A stretch of 64,000 nucleotides of DNA, from the NCBI RefSeq assembly GCF_000242915.1, contig NZ_AFRZ01000001.1:2356001-2420000 (forward strand), written 5' to 3'. This document shows, one piece after another, positions 44,928-53,677 of this stretch; within the stretch, counting starts at the first letter, position 1, and the number at the start of each line of letters is the position of its first letter. This DNA is from Sulfurimonas gotlandica GD1 (GTDB taxonomy: Bacteria > Campylobacterota > Campylobacteria > Campylobacterales > Sulfurimonadaceae). The notes under the pieces are model-generated. The model searched no databases. It was given only the letters and a program-made list of their open reading frames with translations, and was not told where the DNA came from. The translations under genes and the position numbers were made by a program.

Positions 44928-47423
44928 TTGTGTTTGAATACTAAAGTCTCATTAAAATTTAAACTGATTTTCTACACACTGTTTTTTACTGTAGTGTCAG
45001 TACTTTTAGTCGGTTATATAAGCAACAAATATTTAGAAGAGCATTTTTATGATGATTCGAAAAATGAATTTAAAGAGTCTTTTTTAGATCTCTCAATTGA
45101 ACTTAAAAATACAGAAAAAGACATACTTGAGAGTATCGCTTTAACGTCTCAAAACAAAGAGATAATAGCTTCTATGAACCTTATTAAAAATTATGAGGAT
45201 ATAGATAGTTATGACGCATCTCTTTTTGATGAAGAGAAAAAAAGAATAGTAGATGTTCTAATCCTTGAAGGAAAACACTCCTTAAGTGATCATATATCCA
45301 TATATGACTCAAATAACCGTCTTGTCGCTTTTATTAATCATATGAACAATAATCACTTAGCTACATTTACTTCATATGTAGATTCGAAGTCTGTATATTA
45401 TTCAAAAAATGAAAATGAAGAAACATACACTCTAAGTAACTTGTCAACAAATATCAAAACCAGACTAAAAGATTCAGCTCGTATAGCAGCCTTCGATATT
45501 CAAAGTGGTGGTGTTGTTTATGAGAGAGATGGAGATATCTTAAGACTAAAAGCAAAACATGCAATTCTTAGAAAAATATCTGCAACGAAGAGAGAGTTTC
45601 TTGGCTACGTTGAGATTAGTAAACAGTTTTCTCAAAAAGATATGAATAAACTAATGTCTTCACGTATGATCATCAGTTACGACTTTAAAAACAAAACAAA
45701 TGAAGCTAAGTTTACACATAATGCACCTCTTCTGTTTTCAAAATTTAAAGCAGATGAACTTCACCTACATAATGAAAAAAACATTTTCTTTACAAGAGTA
45801 CAAGTTCCTCTGGAAAATGGTTCACTTTTTTTTAGAATCGAGACGAATAAAGAGGAGTTTGATAAGACACTAAGAAATAACAGACAAAGCCTAGTCGCAA
45901 TTTTATTTTTTATAATCATTGTAACTTTTATAACAAGTCTTGTAATAATAAATAATATGTTATCAATACCATTGAAAAAAATACTAAATGGTATTGAAAT
46001 TATCTCAAAAGGTAACTATGAAAATAGAATAGATATCACTTCTAAAGATGAACTTGGAGCGATATCTTCTCAATTTAATAATATGGCTGATGAAATTGCA
46101 AAACGTGAGACGCAGCTGGATGAATTGGCACATGTTGATCCACTGACAAAAATACCAAACAGGGTAATGTTTATTGAAACATTGGAAAAATCCATAAGTC
46201 GTGCAAAAAGATTAAATACAAAACTTGCAGTTTTCTTTTTAGACCTTGATGATTTTAAAAACGTAAATGATACACTTGGTCATTATGTAGGAGATAAGCT
46301 TCTAATAGAAATAGCTAAAAATCTCTCAATCGTGATGAGAGAGAGTGACACTATATCTAGGATAGGTGGTGATGAGTTTAACATCTTAATAGAAGATTTA
46401 GAATCTCTCTCTCACATAGGTGAAATAGCAGAAAAATTTATAAAACAGATGACTATCCCATTATATATAGAAAACAACGCGATAACAATCTCTGGTAGCA
46501 TTGGTATATCAATATATCCTGATGATGGTGAAGATACTACGACGCTTCTTAAAAATGCTGACCTTGCAATGTATAAGGCAAAAGATAATGGAAGAAACCA
46601 ATACAGTTTTTTCTCAAAAGAGCTGGAAGTATCTTTGAGTAAGCGTATAAATATGCTAAAAGAATTAAAAGAAGCAGTTAATAGAGATGAGTTTAGACTC
46701 TATTATCAACCAAAGTTCTCACTTATAGATGGATCTATAAAAAGTGCAGAAGCACTTATTAGATGGGATTCTAAAGAGTTTGGATTTGTCTCACCTGATG
46801 ATTTTATACCTCTAAGTGAAGATAGTGGCGAGATTGTTAAGATTGGAGCATGGGTTATAAAACAAGCTTGTGAGGATTTTGCCTCATGGAGTGAGCTTGG
46901 ATTGGGTATAACACAAGTTAGTGTAAATGTATCAAATGTTCAGTTTACTCGTGATGATATAGTAAAAGTACTATCAGACAATATCATAAAAAGTGGAATA
47001 TCTCCAGAGTCTATAGAAGTCGAGATTACAGAGAGTTATATGCAAGAAGATAGTGAACGAGCTCTTCAAATACTTCATGATGTTCGAAAAATTGGCGTGG
47101 ACTTGGCTGTTGATGATTTTGGAACAGGTTATTCATCTATGAGTTATCTCAAAAGATTACCTATAAACCGTTTAAAAATAGACCGCTCATTTATTGGAGA
47201 TATTCCTCATGATGTTGATGATGTTGAAATTACTAGAATAATTGTAGCTCTTGCTAAAACAATGGGTTTGGCAATAACTGCTGAGGGTATTGAGACACTT
47301 GAACAGATGCACTTCTTACAAGAGATGGGTGTTGATGAAGGTCAGGGCTATATCTGTTCTAAACCACTGCCTTACGAGCAGTTTGTTGAACTTTTAAAAA
47401 AGAAAAATAGCTGTATAGAGTAG
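44928..47423 (+). CDS. Membrane GGDEF-EAL c-di-GMP enzyme with HAMP domain
   Basis: The 831-residue protein has a helix at about 10-30, a periplasmic cache/CHASE4-like domain (to about 320), a second helix, HAMP (KKILNGIEIISKGNYENRIDI region), a GGDEF domain with intact RIGGDEF, and an EAL domain with AEALIRW, VEITES, DDFGTGYSS and AEGIETLEQ. Both catalytic sites look intact. It starts with TTG (44928, AAAAAGG four bases before; TTG 44934 is an alternative). It directly follows two solute-binding genes, which may supply its ligand input. Confidence 0.87.
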   Translation: MCLNTKVSLKFKLIFYTLFFTVVSVLLVGYISNKYLEEHFYDDSKNEFKESFLDLSIELKNTEKDILESIALTSQNKEIIASMNLIKNYEDIDSYDASLFDEEKKRIVDVLILEGKHSLSDHISIYDSNNRLVAFINHMNNNHLATFTSYVDSKSVYYSKNENEETYTLSNLSTNIKTRLKDSARIAAFDIQSGGVVYERDGDILRLKAKHAILRKISATKREFLGYVEISKQFSQKDMNKLMSSRMIISYDFKNKTNEAKFTHNAPLLFSKFKADELHLHNEKNIFFTRVQVPLENGSLFFRIETNKEEFDKTLRNNRQSLVAILFFIIIVTFITSLVIINNMLSIPLKKILNGIEIISKGNYENRIDITSKDELGAISSQFNNMADEIAKRETQLDELAHVDPLTKIPNRVMFIETLEKSISRAKRLNTKLAVFFLDLDDFKNVNDTLGHYVGDKLLIEIAKNLSIVMRESDTISRIGGDEFNILIEDLESLSHIGEIAEKFIKQMTIPLYIENNAITISGSIGISIYPDDGEDTTTLLKNADLAMYKAKDNGRNQYSFFSKELEVSLSKRINMLKELKEAVNRDEFRLYYQPKFSLIDGSIKSAEALIRWDSKEFGFVSPDDFIPLSEDSGEIVKIGAWVIKQACEDFASWSELGLGITQVSVNVSNVQFTRDDIVKVLSDNIIKSGISPESIEVEITESYMQEDSERALQILHDVRKIGVDLAVDDFGTGYSSMSYLKRLPINRLKIDRSFIGDIPHDVDDVEITRIIVALAKTMGLAITAEGIETLEQMHFLQEMGVDEGQGYICSKPLPYEQFVELLKKKNSCIE

Positions 47424-47479
47424 TGAGTTTTATGGTAAATATGATTTAAAAGTTATATAATATATTAAAGGTTGCGCAT

Positions 47480-49903
47480 ATGAGAGTAGTAATCGTAGGT
47501 GGCGGAATCGCCGCGGTATATTTAGCAAACAATCTTAAAAAACAAGATTCGTCCTCGGATGTAGTCATTGTAAGTGATGAGAAACATCCACCTTATGACA
47601 GGATACATCTTTGTCGTCTTATCGATGAAACAGAAGATGAGAGAGGGATATCTCTACCTCTAGACCCCACAGTAAAACTAGAATTAAACCAGACCATAAA
47701 GAAAATAGATAGAGATGCTAAAAGAGTATTCTCAGATGATGCTATGTTTAGTTATGACAAGCTCATACTTGCTACAGGTTCTATTCCGATAACTCTTTTT
47801 GATATAAGTGAAGTAAAAAATGCTGCTGTATTTAGAAGTGCAGATGATTGTGACATTATTAGAACTGGCACACAAGGTAGAGAAGTAGTTATAGTTGGAA
47901 GTGGACCTATAGGTTTAGAGCTTTTAGAGACTCTAAATGATATGCCAAATATCACGAATATTACTCTACTTATCAGAGGTAAGCATCTATATTCTAAAGA
48001 CCTTTCAATAGACTCCATAAAAACAATAGAAGAGTGTTATACAAAAGATGGAAAGATAAAGATATCTTACGAAGATGAGATAGTAGATAAGATAATAGAA
48101 AATGGTGAGATAGTCTCACTTCAAACAAAAAAACTAAACATCAAAAATCCTTTTCTTATCTTTGGTACTGGTATCAAACCAAATATAGCCTCATTTAAAG
48201 ATTCACTTAAAAGCAATAAGGGAATACTGACTAACCTTTATATGCAGACAGAGGATGAGAGCATCTATGCAGTCGGAGAGTGTGCTGAAGTAGAGAAGTT
48301 TAACTTTGTAGCAGGGCATGTTAAAGAGTGTACGATGCAGGCTGATTGTGCAATTTCGCATATAGTCGGTCGTGAAGTAAAAGAGTTTGAACTTGGAGTT
48401 AGCATTGATATGTTAAAAGTCGGTGAGTTTGATCTCATAGAAGTTAACTCTCCAAAGTTTAGTAGTGATTATGAAAAGATTCTTATCACTTCCAAAGAAG
48501 ATAAGAGAATAGATGAATACTTTTTAAAAGATGACAAACTAACCAGGTTTATAGGGATAAACTCAAATGTAGATGTCGGTTATATTGAGACTCTTGTAAA
48601 TAGTGGAGAAGAGGTAGACATAAACTATCTCTATCAAAACAGGCTAATTGGTGAGAGAGGACGACTTATTTGTAGCTGTGAACATGTTTATCATCAAGAT
48701 TTAGTAGACATAGTAACTCAGACAGGTATAGGCTCATTCTCAGAACTCTCAGACTTCTCAGAAGCAGGTAGAGTCTGTGGAAGATGTAAGATGATGGTTC
48801 AAGATGTTATAAAAGATTCTCAGCATCTCATAGATCCAAATATGCCAAGAAAAACAGCCCAAGATTTAAAACGTGAACGTGAGATAGCAGAGGTTCAAAA
48901 ACGTATAGATAAGTTTAATGCCCTAAACCCTAGAAATAATCTTACAACAGATAATCTAGATGCGGCTATGAACTCCTTAGATATAGCAAAGTCAGAAGTA
49001 AACAGCTGGGTGTCCATGGTTACGGCAAATATGCAACTTCATCCAAACTTTGAGCAAGTTATAGAGGGTGCTGTTTGTGCTCTGAACAAAGTTCCTATTA
49101 TTTGGCTTGAGCTTGCTGATTGTAGCGGAAACTCCGAAGCGTTTATAAAGTCAACCAATCCGGCTATTGAAGATATTATTTTTGACTATGTTTCACTTGA
49201 TTATCATGAGCTTCTTATGAGTGCGAGTGGAGATCAGAGTGAGACTATTTTAGAAGATATCATTACAAATCAAAAGGGTGAATATATTCTTATAGTCGAA
49301 GGTGCTGTGCCACTTGCAATTGATGGAAAGTATCTTCGCATCGGACCAAAGGGTGAGACAGGAATAGACCTTCTTAAAAAGTGTGCAAAAGATGCAGCTC
49401 TTGTTATCTCAGTTGGCTCTTGTGCATTTGATGGTGGAGTAGTAGCCGCTTATCCAAATCCAACAGGAGCTGTAGGTGTTGCCCAAGCACTTCATCGTGA
49501 TGACATCATAAACCTCTCAGGATGTCCGACCAATCCTACAAATATAGTGGGAACACTTCTTTCATACTTGATGTTTGAAGAACTACCTCCGCTAGATAAG
49601 TTTAACCGTCCTCTTTGGGCTTACTCTGGACGCGTACATGATGACTGTGAAAGACGTGGTAACTATGAACTAGGCGAGTTTGTAAAAGAGTGGGGTGATG
49701 AGGGTGCTAAAAAAGGCTGGTGTCTTTTTGAGATGGGATGTAAAGGCCCATACACAAATGTAAACTGTCCGACCATGAAGTTCAACGGTGGAACAAGCTG
49801 GCCTGTTCAAGCCGGACACGGATGTATGGGTTGTGTAGAGATGGGCTTTTTTGATAAGTTTGCTAATGAGAGAAAGTATGAAGAGGAAAAAGATGACTCT
49901 TAG
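47480..49903 (+). CDS. Fusion of FAD/NAD oxidoreductase, BFD-type Fe-S domain and [NiFe]-hydrogenase small subunit
   Basis: The 807-residue protein has three parts. Residues 1-390 are a NirB/rubredoxin reductase-like pyridine nucleotide-disulfide oxidoreductase, with an FAD motif GGGIAAVYL (about 5-13) and an NAD-type GSGPIG (140-145). Residues 390-450 hold the BFD/NirB [2Fe-2S] motif C398-S-C400 ... C433-G-R-C436. Residues 530-807 match a [NiFe]-hydrogenase small subunit: C548-S-G-N551, GSC648, GC682-P, then H720, C723 and a Cys-rich tail (GWC, EMGC, NCP, GCMGC) for medial and distal clusters. No signal peptide means it is cytosolic. It could couple H2 to NAD(P) or a flavin acceptor; the large subunit is probably at 51971. 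Confidence 0.88.
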   Translation: MRVVIVGGGIAAVYLANNLKKQDSSSDVVIVSDEKHPPYDRIHLCRLIDETEDERGISLPLDPTVKLELNQTIKKIDRDAKRVFSDDAMFSYDKLILATGSIPITLFDISEVKNAAVFRSADDCDIIRTGTQGREVVIVGSGPIGLELLETLNDMPNITNITLLIRGKHLYSKDLSIDSIKTIEECYTKDGKIKISYEDEIVDKIIENGEIVSLQTKKLNIKNPFLIFGTGIKPNIASFKDSLKSNKGILTNLYMQTEDESIYAVGECAEVEKFNFVAGHVKECTMQADCAISHIVGREVKEFELGVSIDMLKVGEFDLIEVNSPKFSSDYEKILITSKEDKRIDEYFLKDDKLTRFIGINSNVDVGYIETLVNSGEEVDINYLYQNRLIGERGRLICSCEHVYHQDLVDIVTQTGIGSFSELSDFSEAGRVCGRCKMMVQDVIKDSQHLIDPNMPRKTAQDLKREREIAEVQKRIDKFNALNPRNNLTTDNLDAAMNSLDIAKSEVNSWVSMVTANMQLHPNFEQVIEGAVCALNKVPIIWLELADCSGNSEAFIKSTNPAIEDIIFDYVSLDYHELLMSASGDQSETILEDIITNQKGEYILIVEGAVPLAIDGKYLRIGPKGETGIDLLKKCAKDAALVISVGSCAFDGGVVAAYPNPTGAVGVAQALHRDDIINLSGCPTNPTNIVGTLLSYLMFEELPPLDKFNRPLWAYSGRVHDDCERRGNYELGEFVKEWGDEGAKKGWCLFEMGCKGPYTNVNCPTMKFNGGTSWPVQAGHGCMGCVEMGFFDKFANERKYEEEKDDS

Positions 49904-50259
49904 CTCTTTAAGAGTAGCTCTGCTTTCTCTTTTTTTGTAAGTTTTGAAACTACTAAATCATAAGACTCATCTATCATCGTAGTCAGTATGTTTTCTGGCA
50001 TTGTGCCGTCTAGCGTTATCGTATTCCAATGCTTTTTATTCATGTAGTAACCGGCAGTTACACACTCATAAATATCGCGATAGCCAAGAGCATCTTGAGG
50101 AAGTGATTTTAGTGTTATCTTGAGTGGTTTTTCTTGCCAAGCAACAAGGGCAAACATTTTGTTCATAACTTTAAAGACCATAGCTTCTTCGCCAAATGGA
50201 AACTCTTTTACTGAGCCATTTTTTAGAGTAAGTAATTTTTCTAGCTCTACCAAAGTCAT
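49900..50259 (-). CDS. MmcQ/YjbR family protein
   Basis: This 119-residue protein has the small YjbR/CyaY-like fold with the family pattern MVFKVMNKMFALVAWQEKPLKITLK and NKKHWNTI near the C-terminus. Such proteins may bind DNA, but the role is unknown. It overlaps the end of the hydrogenase fusion gene by four bases and lies ten bases after the SulP gene on the same strand. Confidence 0.83.
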   Translation of the reverse strand: MTLVELEKLLTLKNGSVKEFPFGEEAMVFKVMNKMFALVAWQEKPLKITLKSLPQDALGYRDIYECVTAGYYMNKKHWNTITLDGTMPENILTTMIDESYDLVVSKLTKKEKAELLLKS

Positions 50260-50269
50260 TTTCTTATCC

Positions 50270-51820
50270 TTATATATTTTTAACAGCCGAGTTCATATCA
50301 TCATAAAACTTTACGTTGTCAAAGATGCGTGTTTTGTTTAGTTTTAGTAGTTGAGTCTTGTCTTTTTCTTGTGCAAGTATTATAACTTCTATATTGTCAA
50401 TTTGTAGTTTTGAGATGAGATCTTTTAGAGTGAATATGGCAGTGATATCCATAAACGGCACATCTAAAATATCTATGATAACAATTTTAGTGTCAAGAAT
50501 TGAGTTTGTTTCTCGCTCAAAGGCAGTACTTGAGCCAAAGAAAAAAGCACCATTTATCTTGATGACTCTGACTTTTTTTTCCATTAGATTGAACTGGATA
50601 TCTGCATCTTCATGTTGGGAGTCAACCAGAGTTATTTTAGCCTCTTTAGTTATTCTGTAAACAATAAGTAGGGATGCCAGAACTATACCGACTCCAACAG
50701 CCGTGATGAGGTCAATGAAAACAGTTATTAAAAATACAACAAGCATAACACTTAAATCATTTTTAGGAGAATCTTTCCAGATAGATAAAAATTTATAGTC
50801 TAATATATCAACACCGACTTTTATTAGTATACCGGCAAGAATAGCTAGCGGTATCTTAGATGCTAATGGAGCCAAGAAAAGAACAGTGAGTAGAAGAATG
50901 AGAGAGTGAGTTATACCAGATATCTTATGAGTCCCACCACTTTTTATATTTATGACGGTTCTCATAGTGGCTCCAGCTCCAGGAAGAGAGCCTGTGAGTG
51001 CACAAATAGAGTTTCCTATGCCTTGACCAATTAGCTCTCTGTCTGGCTTGTGTTTGGTACCTGTAATGGAGTCTGCGACTATAGAAGTAAGAAGTGTGTC
51101 TATCATTCCTAAAACCGCAAGAGTAAAAGCTAAAGATATAACAGTTGTGTAGTGTTCTAAACTTAAAGTCGGCATCACAAACGAAGGTAGCGTTGCAGGA
51201 ATCTCACCTATTGTAGCAATGCTCAAGTTTAGGTAGATGCTAATGGGTGTCAGAATACTCAGCGCGATAAGAGGAGCAGGAATAATATTTGATATTTTAC
51301 TTGGTGAGAAAAACATGATAATAATCGTTGCAGTAGCAATAATAGCTGCACTTAGATTTGCATCTGTGATGTTTGATGGAAGAGTTATGAGTATGTGAAC
51401 TATGGAAGCATCACTAGTAAGCCCTAAGAAAGGATTTATCTGTAAGATGATGATAATTACACCTATGCCGCTCATAAATCCTGAAATGACAGGATATGGA
51501 ATATACTGTACAAATTTTCCTATTTTTGAAATACCAAAAATGATTTGAAAAATACCTGCAAGTAAAATTGTTGTGACTATTAAACCAATATCACTATTTA
51601 GACTTATGACTGCCGCAGCAACAACTACCGTCATAGGTCCTGTTGGTCCAGATATTTGAGATGGAGTACCACCAAAAAGTGAAGCAAAAAACCCTAGAAT
51701 AATAGCACCAAAAATACCAGCAGCAGCACCCATACCACTGGCCACTCCAAATGCCAATCCTAAAGGCAGAGCGATTACAGCGGCTGTAATACCACCAAAG
51801 AGATTTTGCTTTAGATTCAC
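50270..51820 (-). CDS. SulP family anion transporter with STAS domain
   Basis: The 516-residue protein has about 10-12 membrane helices, with the SulP motif GGTPSQISGPTGPMTVVVA, and a C-terminal STAS domain (about 410-516) with FGSSTAFERETNSI and DVPFMDITAI. Substrates in the family are sulfate, bicarbonate or other anions. Bicarbonate uptake would fit autotrophic growth but is a guess. It separates the two hydrogenase subunit genes. Confidence 0.87.
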   Translation of the reverse strand: MNLKQNLFGGITAAVIALPLGLAFGVASGMGAAAGIFGAIILGFFASLFGGTPSQISGPTGPMTVVVAAAVISLNSDIGLIVTTILLAGIFQIIFGISKIGKFVQYIPYPVISGFMSGIGVIIIILQINPFLGLTSDASIVHILITLPSNITDANLSAAIIATATIIIMFFSPSKISNIIPAPLIALSILTPISIYLNLSIATIGEIPATLPSFVMPTLSLEHYTTVISLAFTLAVLGMIDTLLTSIVADSITGTKHKPDRELIGQGIGNSICALTGSLPGAGATMRTVINIKSGGTHKISGITHSLILLLTVLFLAPLASKIPLAILAGILIKVGVDILDYKFLSIWKDSPKNDLSVMLVVFLITVFIDLITAVGVGIVLASLLIVYRITKEAKITLVDSQHEDADIQFNLMEKKVRVIKINGAFFFGSSTAFERETNSILDTKIVIIDILDVPFMDITAIFTLKDLISKLQIDNIEVIILAQEKDKTQLLKLNKTRIFDNVKFYDDMNSAVKNI

Positions 51821-51905
51821 TTTTTTTGTCCATATAATTATTTGCGTGTATTATATATCTAGTTTCCTTAAAAATATGAAGACACCAAAGATGTGATATT
51901 TAAAC

Positions 51906-51952
51906 TTGCCTAATCTCTAAATATGATAGTATTATGTAAATATCGATATTTA
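51906..51952 (+). promoter_or_regulatory. Hydrogenase large-subunit promoter with 16-base palindrome
   Basis: TTGCCT (51906-51911) and TATTAT (51930-51935, 18-base spacer) form a possible promoter. Directly after the -10, TAAATATCGATATTTA (51937-51952) is a perfect 16-base palindrome covering the likely start site, 18 bases before the ATG. The 10-mer TAAATATGAT (51918-51927) also occurs at 47436-47445, upstream of the fusion gene. Confidence 0.45.
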
Positions 51953-51970
51953 ATTAAGTAGAGGCGCATA

Positions 51971-53665
51971 ATGAAGAAAATCGTTATTGATCCGATTACA
52001 AGAATTGAAGGGCATCTGAGAGCCGAAGTAATAGTTGATGAAGATGGAGTAATACAAGAAGCTTATGTCAGCGGACAACTTTTTCGTGGTATTGAAATTA
52101 TTCTAAAGGGTCGTGATCCAAGAGATGCAGGGCTATTAGCCGGCAGGATTTGTGGAGTCTGTACAAATTCTCATTTTAGAGGAGCAGTCTCGGCGGTTGA
52201 AGATGCTTACTCTCTGGTCTTGCCAAAAAATGCTGAGATTATTAGAGATTTGATGGCAATGGCACTTTTTATTCAAGACCATGTTGTTCATTTTTACCAT
52301 CTCCATGCACTTGATTTTGTAGATGTTACAAGTGCTCTATGTGCAGATGCAAAACTCACTTCAAAAGAGGCACACAAATATTCAGACAAGCCATTTAGAA
52401 ACTCTCACTCACACTACGAAGAGACTATAAAAAAACTGCAAAACTTTGTAGATGCAGGGAAGCTCGGTCCATTTTCAAACGGCTACTGGGGACACAGTGA
52501 CTATAAGCTCACTCCTGAGCAAAATCTGGTTATGATATCTCACTATCTTGAAGCTCTGAAGTTTCAAACAAAAATTTCTAAAGCTGTAGCCATTTTTGGA
52601 GGTAAGACTCCGCATCCACAGAGCATAGTCGTCGGTGGTATTACCAGTGTTGCTGATATGTTAAATCCTCAAAGACTAAATGACTACCTCTTTGTGATGA
52701 AAGAAGCAAAAGAGTTTATAGACCGTGCATACCTTCCAGATGCCAAGATGCTCGCAACTGCTTACAGAGATGAGATAAAAGCAGCAGTTGGCCGTGCAAA
52801 CGGTAACTTTATGTCAGTAGGCGGTTATGAGTTTGAAGGCGAGCAGAGACTTTTTTGCAATGGCGTAATATATGCACATAACTTTGAAAACATAGAAGAG
52901 TTTGATGAAAACAAAGTTTCAGAAGAGGTTGACCGTGCTTGGTACAAGGTGAACGGCAAAGACAGAGAGGGTGTGGGGTATAAAGACAATGAAGTGTTTT
53001 ATACTGATTTAAATGAAGACGGAAGTCTTAAAACTGCAAAAAATGATGATAAATATTCTTGGATAAAAGCTCCTAGATATGATGGCAAAGTCATGGAGAC
53101 GGGACCGCTTGCTCGTGTTCTAATTAGCTATAAAAAAGATAACAAACTCATAAAATCTTTTGTAGATGAATTTTTGGAAGCTACTGATTTGGAGCTTATA
53201 GACTTATCTAGTACAGTGGGAAGAAATTCGGCTAGAGCTATAGAGACAGGATACATCTGTGAGTATATTTTTAAACTTGTCTCACGTCTCATACAAAACA
53301 TTAAATACTACGACACAGATACCTGGACTAAGTATGATTTTGAAAAATTAGACAAGGACGCAAAAGGTAGAGTTTTTCTTGAAGTACCGCGTGGTACGCT
53401 CTCTCATTTTGTAAATATTAAAGATCAAAAAATAGATAATTATTCAGTAATAGCTCCAACAACATGGAATGCTACTCCTAAAAATTTTGATGGAGTAAGA
53501 GGAGCTTATGAAGAAGCACTAATTGGTGTAAAGATGCAAGATCCATCTAAGCCGCTTGAGGTTTTAAGAGTCCTTCACTCATTTGATCCATGTCTTGCTT
53601 GTGCAGTTCACATAATCGATACTAAGGGGAAAGAACTTAGTAGATATAAGATAAAAAGTTTGTAA
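51971..53665 (+). CDS. [NiFe]-hydrogenase large subunit
   Basis: The 564-residue catalytic subunit carries the Ni-Fe site cysteines C61-G-V-C64 (RICGVCTNSH) and C541-L-A-C544 (DPCLACAVH). The C-terminal 17 residues after H547 would be removed by a maturation endopeptidase. The DHVVHFYHLHALDFVDV stretch is typical of group 1/2 uptake enzymes rather than group 4. The partner small subunit is the FAD fusion at 47480. No maturation (hyp) or protease gene is in the window. The exact HydDB group cannot be set by eye. Confidence 0.93.
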   Translation: MKKIVIDPITRIEGHLRAEVIVDEDGVIQEAYVSGQLFRGIEIILKGRDPRDAGLLAGRICGVCTNSHFRGAVSAVEDAYSLVLPKNAEIIRDLMAMALFIQDHVVHFYHLHALDFVDVTSALCADAKLTSKEAHKYSDKPFRNSHSHYEETIKKLQNFVDAGKLGPFSNGYWGHSDYKLTPEQNLVMISHYLEALKFQTKISKAVAIFGGKTPHPQSIVVGGITSVADMLNPQRLNDYLFVMKEAKEFIDRAYLPDAKMLATAYRDEIKAAVGRANGNFMSVGGYEFEGEQRLFCNGVIYAHNFENIEEFDENKVSEEVDRAWYKVNGKDREGVGYKDNEVFYTDLNEDGSLKTAKNDDKYSWIKAPRYDGKVMETGPLARVLISYKKDNKLIKSFVDEFLEATDLELIDLSSTVGRNSARAIETGYICEYIFKLVSRLIQNIKYYDTDTWTKYDFEKLDKDAKGRVFLEVPRGTLSHFVNIKDQKIDNYSVIAPTTWNATPKNFDGVRGAYEEALIGVKMQDPSKPLEVLRVLHSFDPCLACAVHIIDTKGKELSRYKIKSL

Positions 53666-53677
53666 TAGGAGCCCAAG

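Noticed and set aside
51971-53665. Membrane-bound periplasmic group 1 hydrogenase (HydABC)
   Set aside because: The putative small subunit has no Tat signal and is fused to a cytosolic flavoprotein; no cytochrome b subunit gene lies nearby.
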